In this document: positions 1-6,168 of the stretch, piece by piece
How the letters are laid out: each line of letters starts with the position of its first letter
Numbering within the stretch: position 1 is the stretch's first letter
Assembly (NCBI GenBank): GCA_900769615.1
Contig: CAAGHH010000015.1
Span: 1-7,352 of the forward strand
Direction: 5' to 3'
From: Selenomonadales bacterium
GTDB taxonomy: Bacteria > Bacillota > Negativicutes > Selenomonadales > Selenomonadaceae
DNA: 7,352 nt
Program-made: the position numbers and the translations under genes
Notes under the pieces: generated by a model
Seen by the model: only the letters and a program-made list of their open reading frames with translations
What the model was told of the DNA's origin: nothing
The model's database searches: none

Positions 1-1
1 A

Positions 2-256
2 CAATATGGTGATGAGGAGCTGCGCCTGATGGCTATGTGGACCTGCAACGGCTGCGGTGCTTCGATGCTGGAGAATCAGGAGGGCATCCGCAAGAAGATT
101 GAGCGCATGAAGGCGCTGGAGCTGGACGCTCTGCACATCAGTCATTGTACGCACAAGAAGGATGACGAGGGCGTAAAGCATCTGTGCCCGACTATTAAGG
201 CGATTATAGAAGAGCTGGAGCAGGCCGGCATCACAATTGTCGATGGTACGCACTGA
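2..256 (+). CDS. CGGC-domain protein, 3' part (gene starts left of window)
   Basis: This is the C-terminal portion of a small cysteine-rich protein. The reading frame is open from base 2, so the ATG at 29 is internal; residues QYGDEELRL precede it and align with RYGDEELQL in the complete CGGC protein at 5782-6168. About 34 N-terminal residues lie outside the window. Shared landmarks are the CNGC motif after YGDEEL, a KIER helix, a second cysteine cluster (HC...LC, here SHCTHKKDDEGVKHLCP), and the terminal GI-I-V-GTH. The family (CGGC domain) is a putative metal-binding domain of unproven function; the metal-binding idea rests on its conserved Cys/His. This copy is visibly richer in G+C than the neighbouring lysR and receptor genes. 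It ends in a TGA followed by an intrinsic terminator. It may close an upstream operon that cannot be seen. Confidence 0.88.
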   Translation, partial: QYGDEELRLMAMWTCNGCGASMLENQEGIRKKIERMKALELDALHISHCTHKKDDEGVKHLCPTIKAIIEELEQAGITIVDGTH

Positions 257-288
257 GTAAATTGCATATGCTTTAATGAGAAATAAAT

Positions 289-340
289 AAGCCTCCCTTT
301 GGAGTTAGACGTAAAATCTAATTTCCGGGGAAGGCTTTTT
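289..340 (+). terminator. Intrinsic terminator after the first CGGC gene
   Basis: A long hairpin lies 32 bases after the CGGC stop. AAGCCT (289-294) pairs with AGGCTT (332-337) and CCC (295-297) with GGG (328-330), with one bulged A. An inner stem pairs GGA-TTAGA (301-309) with TCTAA-TCC (317-326). A short T-run (336-340) follows. On the minus strand the downstream side is also T-rich, so it could serve the convergent lysR gene as well. It is also the likely insertion landmark for the intron fragment that begins at 344. Confidence 0.75.
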
Positions 341-343
341 GGT

Positions 344-429
344 GTGCGCCCAGCATGGGCGATAACTAGGTGGTGAAAGTCCACTACGCGCTCGGTGGCA
401 GGAAGAGTTAGCCGAAGGCAAGGGTGTCC
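344..429 (+). mobile_element. 5' fragment of a group II intron (IIC-like), truncated
   Basis: The sequence starts with GTGCG, the usual 5' end of bacterial group II introns. It continues with a CGCCCA-gca-TGGGCG hairpin (347-361), a GTGG-TGAAAGT-CCAC element (371-385), GTTAGCC (407-413) and GCAAGGGTGTCC (418-429). This order matches my recollection of domain I of group IIC introns such as the Oceanobacillus iheyensis one (GUGUGCCCGGCAUGGG ... GUUAGCC ... GCAAGGGUGUCC). Position supports the subclass: IIC introns insert just downstream of terminator hairpins, and this begins 3 bases after the T-run of one. Similarity ends around 429-432, just before the lysR stop codon. The rest of the ribozyme, the maturase and the 3' end are absent, so it cannot splice as it stands. 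Confidence 0.8.
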
Positions 430-437
430 TCGATTTT

Positions 438-1340
438 TTAGTGGTCTTGCATCAGACTAACAATATGATTAGCGATAGAGGCAATCTTAGGATTGCTTTC
501 GTGTTTTGACCAAAAGATTTTATACGTTATTTCAAGGTATTCTTTTTCGGCTCTTAAGGGCAGAAATCTGGTGAAATTTTGAAAGTAAAATAGAGCATCA
601 CTGTTACTGGGGACAGGCATGAAGGATTTTTTTTGATCATCGATAACTTTGGTGAGAGCAGTGGGAACATCACGGACAACAAAAAAATCACCATAAAAAT
701 TTAGCAAATTTCTATAATAATTTATCTCCTGAGAAGCATGGGCTCTGTCAGAAATAATTACGCAAGTGTGGTAAGCTAATTCCGAAATGTCCAAAACTGA
801 TTTATCCTTGGGAATCGTTGTTGTTGGAATGCAGGTGTATAAATCTGCTATTTCAATAATTTCGGATTGTAGATGCTTATCGTTTGTTTTTCTATCTTCA
901 CTAATAACCATGTCAATTTCTTTGTTTTTTAGCATTAGCATCAGCTGTTCATGGTCGCCATAGATGATTTCCAGATGATACATTTCTGTATTTTTGTTCA
1001 TGTTGTTAATAACATTAAGCAGGCGGCAGACATTATAGCCAGTTTTACAACCGATAGTATAGTGAGGTATTTGACTTTTTTCTGCAAAATGCTGCATGTT
1101 CTGCAATAAATTCTGAATATCGCCTACTATGCGTTCGCAGGGTTTAAGAAAATTTTCCCCTGCTGGCGTGAGGCTGAAATTACAGTTACCGCGGTTGATT
1201 AATTTGACGCCGAGCTCTTTCTCTAGCTGTTGTATTTGCAATGAGAACGAAGGCTGCGATACAAAACATTGCTTGGCAGCTTCGCTAAAGCTTTTACAGT
1301 AGACTGCTGCTAGAAAATATTTCATTTGACGCAAAAGCAT
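438..1340 (-). CDS. LysR-type transcriptional regulator
   Basis: This 300-residue protein has normal LysR-family length and layout. An N-terminal winged helix-turn-helix spans roughly residues 3-62 (RQMKYFLAAVYCKSFSEAAK, then SQPSFSLQIQQLEKELGVKL and LTPAG). A linker helix covers about 63-88, and a two-lobe effector-binding domain covers about 90-295 (IIYGDHEQLMLMLKNKEIDMVIS is the typical first-lobe pattern). The ATG at 1338-1340 is chosen because AAGGAGGA sits 5 bases upstream (1346-1353) and LysR proteins usually start a few residues before the first helix. Eight cysteines (15, 25, 53, 68, 98, 105, 170, 193) are many for the family and could allow redox or metal sensing, which is inference. 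The gene is AT-rich and divergent from the receptor gene, the classic arrangement for a LysR protein that controls its neighbour and represses itself. The co-effector is unknown. Confidence 0.93.
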   Translation of the reverse strand: MLLRQMKYFLAAVYCKSFSEAAKQCFVSQPSFSLQIQQLEKELGVKLINRGNCNFSLTPAGENFLKPCERIVGDIQNLLQNMQHFAEKSQIPHYTIGCKTGYNVCRLLNVINNMNKNTEMYHLEIIYGDHEQLMLMLKNKEIDMVISEDRKTNDKHLQSEIIEIADLYTCIPTTTIPKDKSVLDISELAYHTCVIISDRAHASQEINYYRNLLNFYGDFFVVRDVPTALTKVIDDQKKSFMPVPSNSDALFYFQNFTRFLPLRAEKEYLEITYKIFWSKHESNPKIASIANHIVSLMQDH

Positions 1341-1396
1341 AGCAGTCCTCCTTGGAATGTATTTAGAATCTTAATATGAGTATAGAATATCTGTAT

Positions 1397-1425
1397 TTGC
1401 AAATTATACTATAGTAGGCTATACT
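1397..1425 (+). promoter_or_regulatory. Candidate receptor promoter overlapping the lysR promoter
   Basis: TTGCAA (1397-1402) and TATACT (1420-1425) are separated by exactly 17 bases, a good sigma-70-type match on the plus strand. It overlaps the lysR promoter almost completely, so the two could compete or be switched by one bound regulator. Transcription from here would give the receptor gene a leader of about 190 bases. A second possibility is TTGATG (1463-1468) with TATAAG (1485-1490) at 16-base spacing, which would give a leader of about 125 bases. Confidence 0.45.
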
Positions 1426-1432
1426 ATAACAG
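1403..1432 (-). promoter_or_regulatory. Candidate lysR promoter
   Basis: On the minus strand there is a perfect TATAAT -10 (plus-strand ATTATA, 1403-1408). A weak CTGTTA -35 (1427-1432) lies 18 bases upstream. The spacer contains most of the TATAGTA/TACTATA dyad, so a regulator bound there would block this promoter. This is consistent with LysR autoregulation but not proof of it. It leaves a leader of roughly 55-60 bases before the lysR start. Confidence 0.45.
1405..1428. repeat. TATACTATA direct repeat / TATAGTA dyad, candidate LysR operator
   Basis: TATACTATA occurs twice (1405-1413 and 1420-1428), offset by 15 bases. TATAGTA (1410-1416) also forms an inverted repeat with TACTATA (1422-1428) across GGCTA. 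The size and AT-rich dyad resemble LysR-family sites, and it lies between divergent genes within both candidate promoters. The local AT bias raises the chance of coincidental symmetry. Confidence 0.5.
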
Positions 1433-1552
1433 TATTTGATGCTAATATGCCTAGCGAATCACTTGATGAATTGATTATATCATATATAAGGTATTTTTTC
1501 AATTCATGCAAAGAAAAGCTAGTACGGTTTGCGTAGGCAAGCTGTTTGTAGG

Positions 1553-1594
1553 ATATATTGCATAAGGGAAACATGGACACCTTATGTGAGATAT
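1553..1594 (+). promoter_or_regulatory. Leader hairpin upstream of the receptor ribosome binding site
   Basis: CATAAGG (1561-1567) pairs with CCTTATG (1580-1586) across a 12-base loop. The stem extends outward through two G-U pairs and a U-A pair (1558-1560 with 1587-1589), one mismatch, then ATAT with ATAT (1553-1556 with 1591-1594). It ends 11 bases before the AGGAG (1606-1610) of the receptor. It has no T-run and so is not a terminator. It could affect mRNA stability or translation. I recognise no known riboswitch consensus. Confidence 0.4.
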
Positions 1595-1621
1595 AAAAAT
1601 TATATAGGAGTGAGTATAGTT

Positions 1622-3820
1622 ATGAAGAAAAGACATGTAGCTTTAGCTGCTGCAATCTGTATGGCGTTGGCTAACGTAGGCTTTGTTAGCAGTGCTTTTG
1701 CAGCAGAACAAAATGATGATGCTGATTTACAGACTTTTAATCTTGCCGAGATTGTCGTACATGGTCAGCGTTATATTGCGGGCGAATTTGTTCGTGCCAC
1801 ATCTAATGTTGGTATTTTAGGTGAGCAGGATGCTATGAAGAGTCCTATTAGTACAACCACTATTTCGGAAAAAGCAGTAGGAACCTTCTTGTCCTCTACC
1901 GAGGGCTTAAGCAAAACCTTGAGCCTTGTTCCCTCTGTTGTTAAAACCTATGATGCAGCAGTAGACTGTGTTTCTATCAGAGGCTTTGAGGATACTGGAC
2001 GCGGCTTTGTCATCAATGGCATTCCCGGTATGCAAGCTATGACACGTCAATCCAGCAATTACATTGAATCTGTTGATGTTATTGAAGGTCCTGCAACCGG
2101 TATTAACGGTTCTGCTATGTATACCCGTTCCGGCGGTACCATCAACATTAACAGCAAAAAGGCTTTAATGGATGAAGATACACGTAAGGTTGGCATCAAA
2201 TATCATTCCAAGGGTGCTCATGAGGAATATATCGATTTTGGCACGCGCTTAGGCGAGGATAAACGCTATGGCGTGCGTATTAATGCCAGCAATACTAATG
2301 GCGAGCGTTCCATTGAAAACTGGAACCTGAAGCAGAAAAATATTTATATCAACCTGGATCAGGAAACGGAAAACAGCAAGACTAACTTTATGTTTGGCTA
2401 TACTGATACTGACAGTGAAGGCAGACCTTATGGTTTGTCTGTTAGCAGTGCGTTTGTTGGCAATGCTTTACCGAGCGCTCCTGACGGAAAAATCAATACA
2501 AATCCATCTTGGCGTCGTGATAAAAACACTAACCTTGTTATGACCTTAAATCATGAACAGAAAATCAATGACCACTTAAAGGCTTTCCTGAATGCTGGTC
2601 ATTTTAAACAGGATTGGTATTACTATACTGGCTTTAGCAAGACCTTGTTGAATGAAGCCGGTGATTTTAGCGCAACCTCTGACAACTACTCTCTGCTGGA
2701 GAAACGTGATTATGCACAAATCGGCTTGAAGGGTGATTTTAAAACCGGTGATCTGAAGCATGAATGGGTAGCAGGCGTTGACAGAATGTGGCATTATTAT
2801 GGTGGTGCGAAGAACTATAAAGATACTTCGCATTGGAATCCAAGTGTTGGAGTAAATCCGTATGAACAAAAGTGGGAGGGTAATATTTATCATCCTAATA
2901 CCGGTAGCTTTACTCCGCCGAGATTTCCCCAATCCGATGCTTACTATGGAACTCACGCACGCATCAGCGGCTGGTCCGTGATGGATTCTATTACCACGGG
3001 TAATGAGAAACTGAATATCCTGGTTGGGCTGAACGGTAAGTCAATAATTACGGATTCTTATAAATCTGATGGCTCTCATAAAAACAAAACCGGCGATCAT
3101 TATGACGTATCCCCAAGCTATGGCATCAACTACACCTTTGATCCGCGTGTAGCTGTTTACGCAAGCCATACCGAAGAGTTTATTGAAGGCGGTATGGTTA
3201 GCAGCAGTAAATATCAAAACAACGGAACTATTTTAGATCCTTATAAAGCAAAGCAAAACGAAATTGGCGTGAAGTTTAAAACCGGTGATTTCTTCCATAA
3301 AATCAGTTATTTTGATATCAAGAAAGCCAATTCTGTACCGGTTGATAAACCTGGCTATGCTAAACCTTTCCTGCTTGTTGATGGCGAAGCTAGACACAAA
3401 GGTTTCGAATACACAGCAACCGGCACTTTGGCAGAAAAATGGAACCTGATTGGTGGCTTTATGCACTTGAATGCTAAACAAAAAACTGCTAGAGTAGAAA
3501 CCAATGGCAAGCGTCCGAACGGCGTGCCTGAATGGAGCGCAAATTTGGGCGTAGAATATAAGGCTTCCGATGATTTCTCTGTCTTGATGCGTGGTAACTA
3601 TGTAGGTTCGTCCTATGTCCTTGATGAAAAATATGGCGTTCCCAGCTACTTCACGCTGGATGCAGGTGTAAATTATAAAACTTCTCTTAACAGCACTCCT
3701 GTAACCTTACGCGCAATGTGCTATAATGTTACTAATAAAAAGTATTGGGCACCTAGCGGCAATACGCTGCACTCCGGTGGTCCGAGAACCTTTATGCTCT
3801 CCGCTGAATTTGATATCTAA
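1622..3820 (+). CDS. TonB-dependent outer-membrane receptor (siderophore-type)
   Basis: This 732-residue receptor would import a metal chelate across the outer membrane using TonB/ExbBD energy; those genes are not in the window. Residues 1-27 or 1-28 form a signal peptide (MKKRHVALAAA..., cleavage near AFA/AEQ). A TonB box follows at about 43-48 (EIVVHG). The plug domain covers about 70-180, with SIRGF (118-122), NGIPG (132-136), and the ESVDVIEGPATGINGS and GGTININSKK patterns. The remainder is a beta barrel, with a late NVTNKKYW segment and a final strand ending RTFMLSAEFDI. The ATG at 1622 is chosen over the in-frame TTG at 1529 because a signal peptide starts exactly there, with AGGAG at 1606-1610. 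Spacing of 11 bases is slightly long. The plug resembles the siderophore-receptor subclass, but the ligand cannot be read from the sequence. Control by the divergent LysR gene is likely from position. Confidence 0.94.
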   Translation: MKKRHVALAAAICMALANVGFVSSAFAAEQNDDADLQTFNLAEIVVHGQRYIAGEFVRATSNVGILGEQDAMKSPISTTTISEKAVGTFLSSTEGLSKTLSLVPSVVKTYDAAVDCVSIRGFEDTGRGFVINGIPGMQAMTRQSSNYIESVDVIEGPATGINGSAMYTRSGGTININSKKALMDEDTRKVGIKYHSKGAHEEYIDFGTRLGEDKRYGVRINASNTNGERSIENWNLKQKNIYINLDQETENSKTNFMFGYTDTDSEGRPYGLSVSSAFVGNALPSAPDGKINTNPSWRRDKNTNLVMTLNHEQKINDHLKAFLNAGHFKQDWYYYTGFSKTLLNEAGDFSATSDNYSLLEKRDYAQIGLKGDFKTGDLKHEWVAGVDRMWHYYGGAKNYKDTSHWNPSVGVNPYEQKWEGNIYHPNTGSFTPPRFPQSDAYYGTHARISGWSVMDSITTGNEKLNILVGLNGKSIITDSYKSDGSHKNKTGDHYDVSPSYGINYTFDPRVAVYASHTEEFIEGGMVSSSKYQNNGTILDPYKAKQNEIGVKFKTGDFFHKISYFDIKKANSVPVDKPGYAKPFLLVDGEARHKGFEYTATGTLAEKWNLIGGFMHLNAKQKTARVETNGKRPNGVPEWSANLGVEYKASDDFSVLMRGNYVGSSYVLDEKYGVPSYFTLDAGVNYKTSLNSTPVTLRAMCYNVTNKKYWAPSGNTLHSGGPRTFMLSAEFDI

Positions 3821-3877
3821 TTAAATTCAGTTCATATACTCAATATATTTCATACATCATACTCTCATCATTTTTAA

Positions 3878-3924
3878 CCGAGTACGCTCATTAATTTTTA
3901 ATGAGCGTACTTTGGTATCTTTTT
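3878..3924 (+). terminator. Strong intrinsic terminator between receptor and ABC operon
   Basis: A perfect 14-bp stem, AGTACGCTCATTAA (3881-3894) with TTAATGAGCGTACT (3898-3911), closes a TTT loop. A T-run (3920-3924) follows after a short spacer. It lies 61 bases after the receptor stop and 19 bases before the permease start, so it could set the receptor-to-transporter ratio by partial readthrough. I see no convincing promoter between the receptor stop and the permease start. Confidence 0.82.
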
Positions 3925-3942
3925 GTACAGTAAGGAAATTTT

Positions 3943-5001
3943 ATGATGTTTAGCTTTTTTAAAGAAATAAACGGCGTGTGTGTGTGCGTTGCGTTGGTGC
4001 TTGTCTTAATAGCAGCTATGTTTTTGGCACTTGCTGTTGGCACGGTGCAAATACCCTTAGAGCAGATTTATGCCGTAATCATCAGTCAGCTGCAAAGCGG
4101 TACTTCGCTTGACGGCGCGCTTCAAGGCTCTGTACATGACATTATTTGGCAGCTGCGCCTGCCGAGAATCGTTTTGGCTGCTGCCGTCGGCGCAGGCTTG
4201 GCGAGCAGCGGTGTCATAATGCAGGCCATCGTTAAAAACCCCTTAGCGGATCCATATATCTTGGGCATTTCCTCCGGTGCGTCGCTGGGCGCGACGGCGG
4301 CAATTCTTTTAGGTATAGGCGCAGGACTGGGTGAAAATTTTATTGGCCTGGCAGCCTTTGCCGGTGCCTTTGCTATTTCTCTTCTGGTATTATTTATTTC
4401 GAACCTTGGCGGACGCAGTAACTCAGTAAAGCTTTTGCTGGCAGGTATGGCACTCAGTGCTGTGTGCAGTGCTTTTTCTAGCTTTATAGTTTACTTTGCC
4501 AACAACAAAGAAGGCATGCAGACTATTGCCTATTGGATGATGGGCAGCTTTTCCGGGGCTAAGTGGGATAACCTGATCGTGATTGTGCCGATAGTAATAG
4601 CCGCAGTGCTCTTTTTTTGGAGTCAGAGCCGTATTTTGAACCTGATGCTCCTTGGTGACGAATCGGCATTAACCTTGGGAACGGATTTACATATTTATAG
4701 ACAGTTTTACCTTTTGATCAGCTCGATTATCGTGGGCTTTGTTGTCTATGCCGCCGGTACTGTAGGCTTCGTAGGCTTAATAGTTCCGCATGTTATCAGA
4801 ATGCTTGTAGGTACGGATCATAAAAGGCTTGTTCCTGTAACAGCTTTAGCCGGAGCAATTTTTTTAGTTGTGGCTGACACGCTTTGTCGTATCCTGATTC
4901 CCGGCGCAGAGCTGCCGATTGGTATTCTTGTAGCGATGATTGGTGCTCCCTGCTTTGTTTATCTGATGGTAAAACGCACCTATGGCTTTGGAGGTAACTG
5001 A
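3943..5001 (+). CDS. FecCD-family ABC transporter permease
   Basis: This is the inner-membrane permease of a BtuCD/FhuBCD-type importer for iron-siderophore, heme or cobalamin-like substrates. At 352 residues it has the usual length of one FecCD subunit, which works as a homodimer, so the lack of a second permease gene is expected. Visible family marks are the first transmembrane segment (about residues 10-33), the RLPRIVLAAAVGAGLASSG stretch, NPLADPYILGISSGASLGA after it, and GTVGFVGLIVPHVIRMLVG near the C-terminus, the region that normally contacts the ATPase. PIGILVAMIGAPCFVYL is the last membrane segment. Two ATGs are adjacent (3943 and 3946); AAGGA at 3932-3936 suits the first with 6 bases of spacing. 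It ends 2 bases before the ATPase start. Confidence 0.95.
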   Translation: MMFSFFKEINGVCVCVALVLVLIAAMFLALAVGTVQIPLEQIYAVIISQLQSGTSLDGALQGSVHDIIWQLRLPRIVLAAAVGAGLASSGVIMQAIVKNPLADPYILGISSGASLGATAAILLGIGAGLGENFIGLAAFAGAFAISLLVLFISNLGGRSNSVKLLLAGMALSAVCSAFSSFIVYFANNKEGMQTIAYWMMGSFSGAKWDNLIVIVPIVIAAVLFFWSQSRILNLMLLGDESALTLGTDLHIYRQFYLLISSIIVGFVVYAAGTVGFVGLIVPHVIRMLVGTDHKRLVPVTALAGAIFLVVADTLCRILIPGAELPIGILVAMIGAPCFVYLMVKRTYGFGGN

Positions 5002-5003
5002 TT

Positions 5004-5780
5004 GTGGAAATATTAGCTGAAGCAGTCAAAATGTTTGTGGGGAATAAGGAGATTCTGAAGGGAATTGATTTTTCTTTGCATAACAAGGAGTTTCTTGGTA
5101 TTATAGGGCCGAATGGCAGTGGCAAAAGCACCTTTTTGAAATGCGTTTATCGTGTGCAAAAGCCGACTAGCGGCGACATTTATTTTGATGGCAAGCATTT
5201 GGATGACCTTTCCTATCGCGAATCGGCCTTAAAGCTGGCGGTTGTTGCCCAGCATAATTTTTATAGCTTTGATTTTTCGGTTCTGGATGTTGTGCTTATG
5301 GGGCGTTCGCCGCATAAAAAAATGCTGGAGCGTGACAATCTGGAGGATTTTAAAATTGCCAGAAGCGCTTTGGCCAGAGTAGGAATGGAAAGCTTTGAAA
5401 AGCGTATGTTCTCTACGCTGAGCGGCGGTGAGCAGCAGCGTGTTATTTTGGCAAGAGCGTTGGCGCAGCAGACGGAGTGTCTTGTTTTGGATGAGCCGAC
5501 GAATCATCTGGATATTAAATATCAGCTGGAGATAATGGATATCGTCAAAAGCTTAAATGCTACCGTAGTGGCAGCAATCCATGATTTGAATATCGCTGCT
5601 ATGTATTGTGACAGATTGATAGCAATCAAGAACGGACTTGTGGTCGGCATGGGCACGCCGCAGGAATTGTTGACAGAAGAGTTCATTTATGATATGTATA
5701 ATGTACATAGTAAAGTGACTTATGATGCAGAATCGGGACGCATGAATATTATTTATCTGCCAAAGCATTGGAGGGAATAA
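5004..5780 (+). CDS. ABC transporter ATPase, iron-chelate/cobalamin type
   Basis: This is the cytoplasmic ATPase that powers the FecCD permease. The 258-residue length is typical. Motifs are complete: Walker A GPNGSGKST (35-43), Q-loop Q83, signature LSGGEQQR (139-146), Walker B CLVLDEP (159-165), D-loop NHLD (167-170) and switch histidine H193 in AIHDLN. It should therefore be active. It starts at GTG 5004, with GGAGGT at 4990-4995 inside the end of the permease gene. It ends one base before the TTG start of the CGGC gene. This spacing makes the three genes one transcription and probably translation unit. Which chelate is carried is not shown by the ATPase. Confidence 0.96.
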   Translation: MEILAEAVKMFVGNKEILKGIDFSLHNKEFLGIIGPNGSGKSTFLKCVYRVQKPTSGDIYFDGKHLDDLSYRESALKLAVVAQHNFYSFDFSVLDVVLMGRSPHKKMLERDNLEDFKIARSALARVGMESFEKRMFSTLSGGEQQRVILARALAQQTECLVLDEPTNHLDIKYQLEIMDIVKSLNATVVAAIHDLNIAAMYCDRLIAIKNGLVVGMGTPQELLTEEFIYDMYNVHSKVTYDAESGRMNIIYLPKHWRE

Positions 5781-5781
5781 A

Positions 5782-6168
5782 TTGAAAAAGATTGTTATAT
5801 TACACTGCTTGAGGTCGGAAGAAAATTGTACAGGTGCTGCATGTTTTCAGGCGTTTAATGAGCGCAGCGCGCAGTTTGCGCGTTATGGCGATGAGGAGCT
5901 TCAGCTGATGGCGTTTATGACCTGCAATGGCTGCCGTAAAATCACCTTGGGCGATAGCAGCGGCTTAGAGGAAAAGATTGAAAGAATTTTAAGCATCAAG
6001 CCGGATGTTGTGCATGTGGGTATTTGCTGCAAGACGCGTACTGATGATAACGAGTTTTGTCAGGAGGCTTTGAGGCTGGTTGATATTTTCCGTAACCATG
6101 GCATAGAAATCGTTTGGGGAACACATTCCGGCTCTGTTCGTCATACGAGGAAGTTTACTTATGAATAA
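5782..6168 (+). CDS. CGGC-domain protein encoded inside the transporter operon
   Basis: This is a complete 128-residue cytoplasmic protein with no signal peptide or membrane segment. It carries eight cysteines: C9, C16, C21, C48, C51, C82, C83, C93. They form an N-terminal group (HCLRSEENCTGAACF), the CNGC pair that corresponds to the family's naming motif, and a CC...C group. It is clearly related to the truncated protein at the left edge (YGDEEL, CNGC, KIER, terminal GI-IVWGTH). The TTG at 5782 is chosen because GGAGGG (5770-5775) sits 6 bases upstream and the start MKKIVILHCL is matched by the gene at 7323. The family is annotated as putative metal-binding; no biochemical role is established to my knowledge. 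Its place between ATPase and binding-protein genes suggests it acts on the imported metal or cofactor (reduction, release, storage or sensing), which is inference. It overlaps the next gene by 8 bases. Confidence 0.9.
   Translation: MKKIVILHCLRSEENCTGAACFQAFNERSAQFARYGDEELQLMAFMTCNGCRKITLGDSSGLEEKIERILSIKPDVVHVGICCKTRTDDNEFCQEALRLVDIFRNHGIEIVWGTHSGSVRHTRKFTYE

Noticed and set aside
142..384. Minus-strand open frame of 80 codons across the first CGGC gene, terminator and intron fragment
   Set aside because: It runs through three unrelated elements and resembles no protein family.
344..437. Complete or functional group II intron
   Set aside because: No catalytic domain V, maturase gene or 3' end is present before lysR. 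Only the 5' stump is supported.
1463..1490. Possible Fur-type box (TGATTATATCA, 1472-1482) upstream of the receptor
   Set aside because: The dyad is short, the region is very AT-rich, and the match to the 7-1-7 Fur pattern is partial. It is not strong enough to list as a feature.
1529..1621. Upstream TTG start that would extend the receptor by 31 residues
   Set aside because: The extension does not look like a signal peptide and has no good ribosome binding site. MKKRHVALAAA... at 1622 is a canonical signal peptide start with AGGAG upstream.
1341..1621. Cobalamin or other known riboswitch in the receptor leader
   Set aside because: I see no B12-box-like or other recognised riboswitch motif. 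Only the simple hairpin at 1553-1594 is supported.
2576..2956. Minus-strand open frame of 126 codons inside the receptor gene
   Set aside because: It lies antisense to well-conserved barrel sequence, with no recognisable domain or ribosome binding site. Other antisense frames within the operon are rejected for the same reason.
6147..6168. Frameshift or fusion between the CGGC and binding-protein genes
   Set aside because: The overlap is a normal ATGAATAA-type coupling with its own ribosome binding site. Both proteins are complete for their families.
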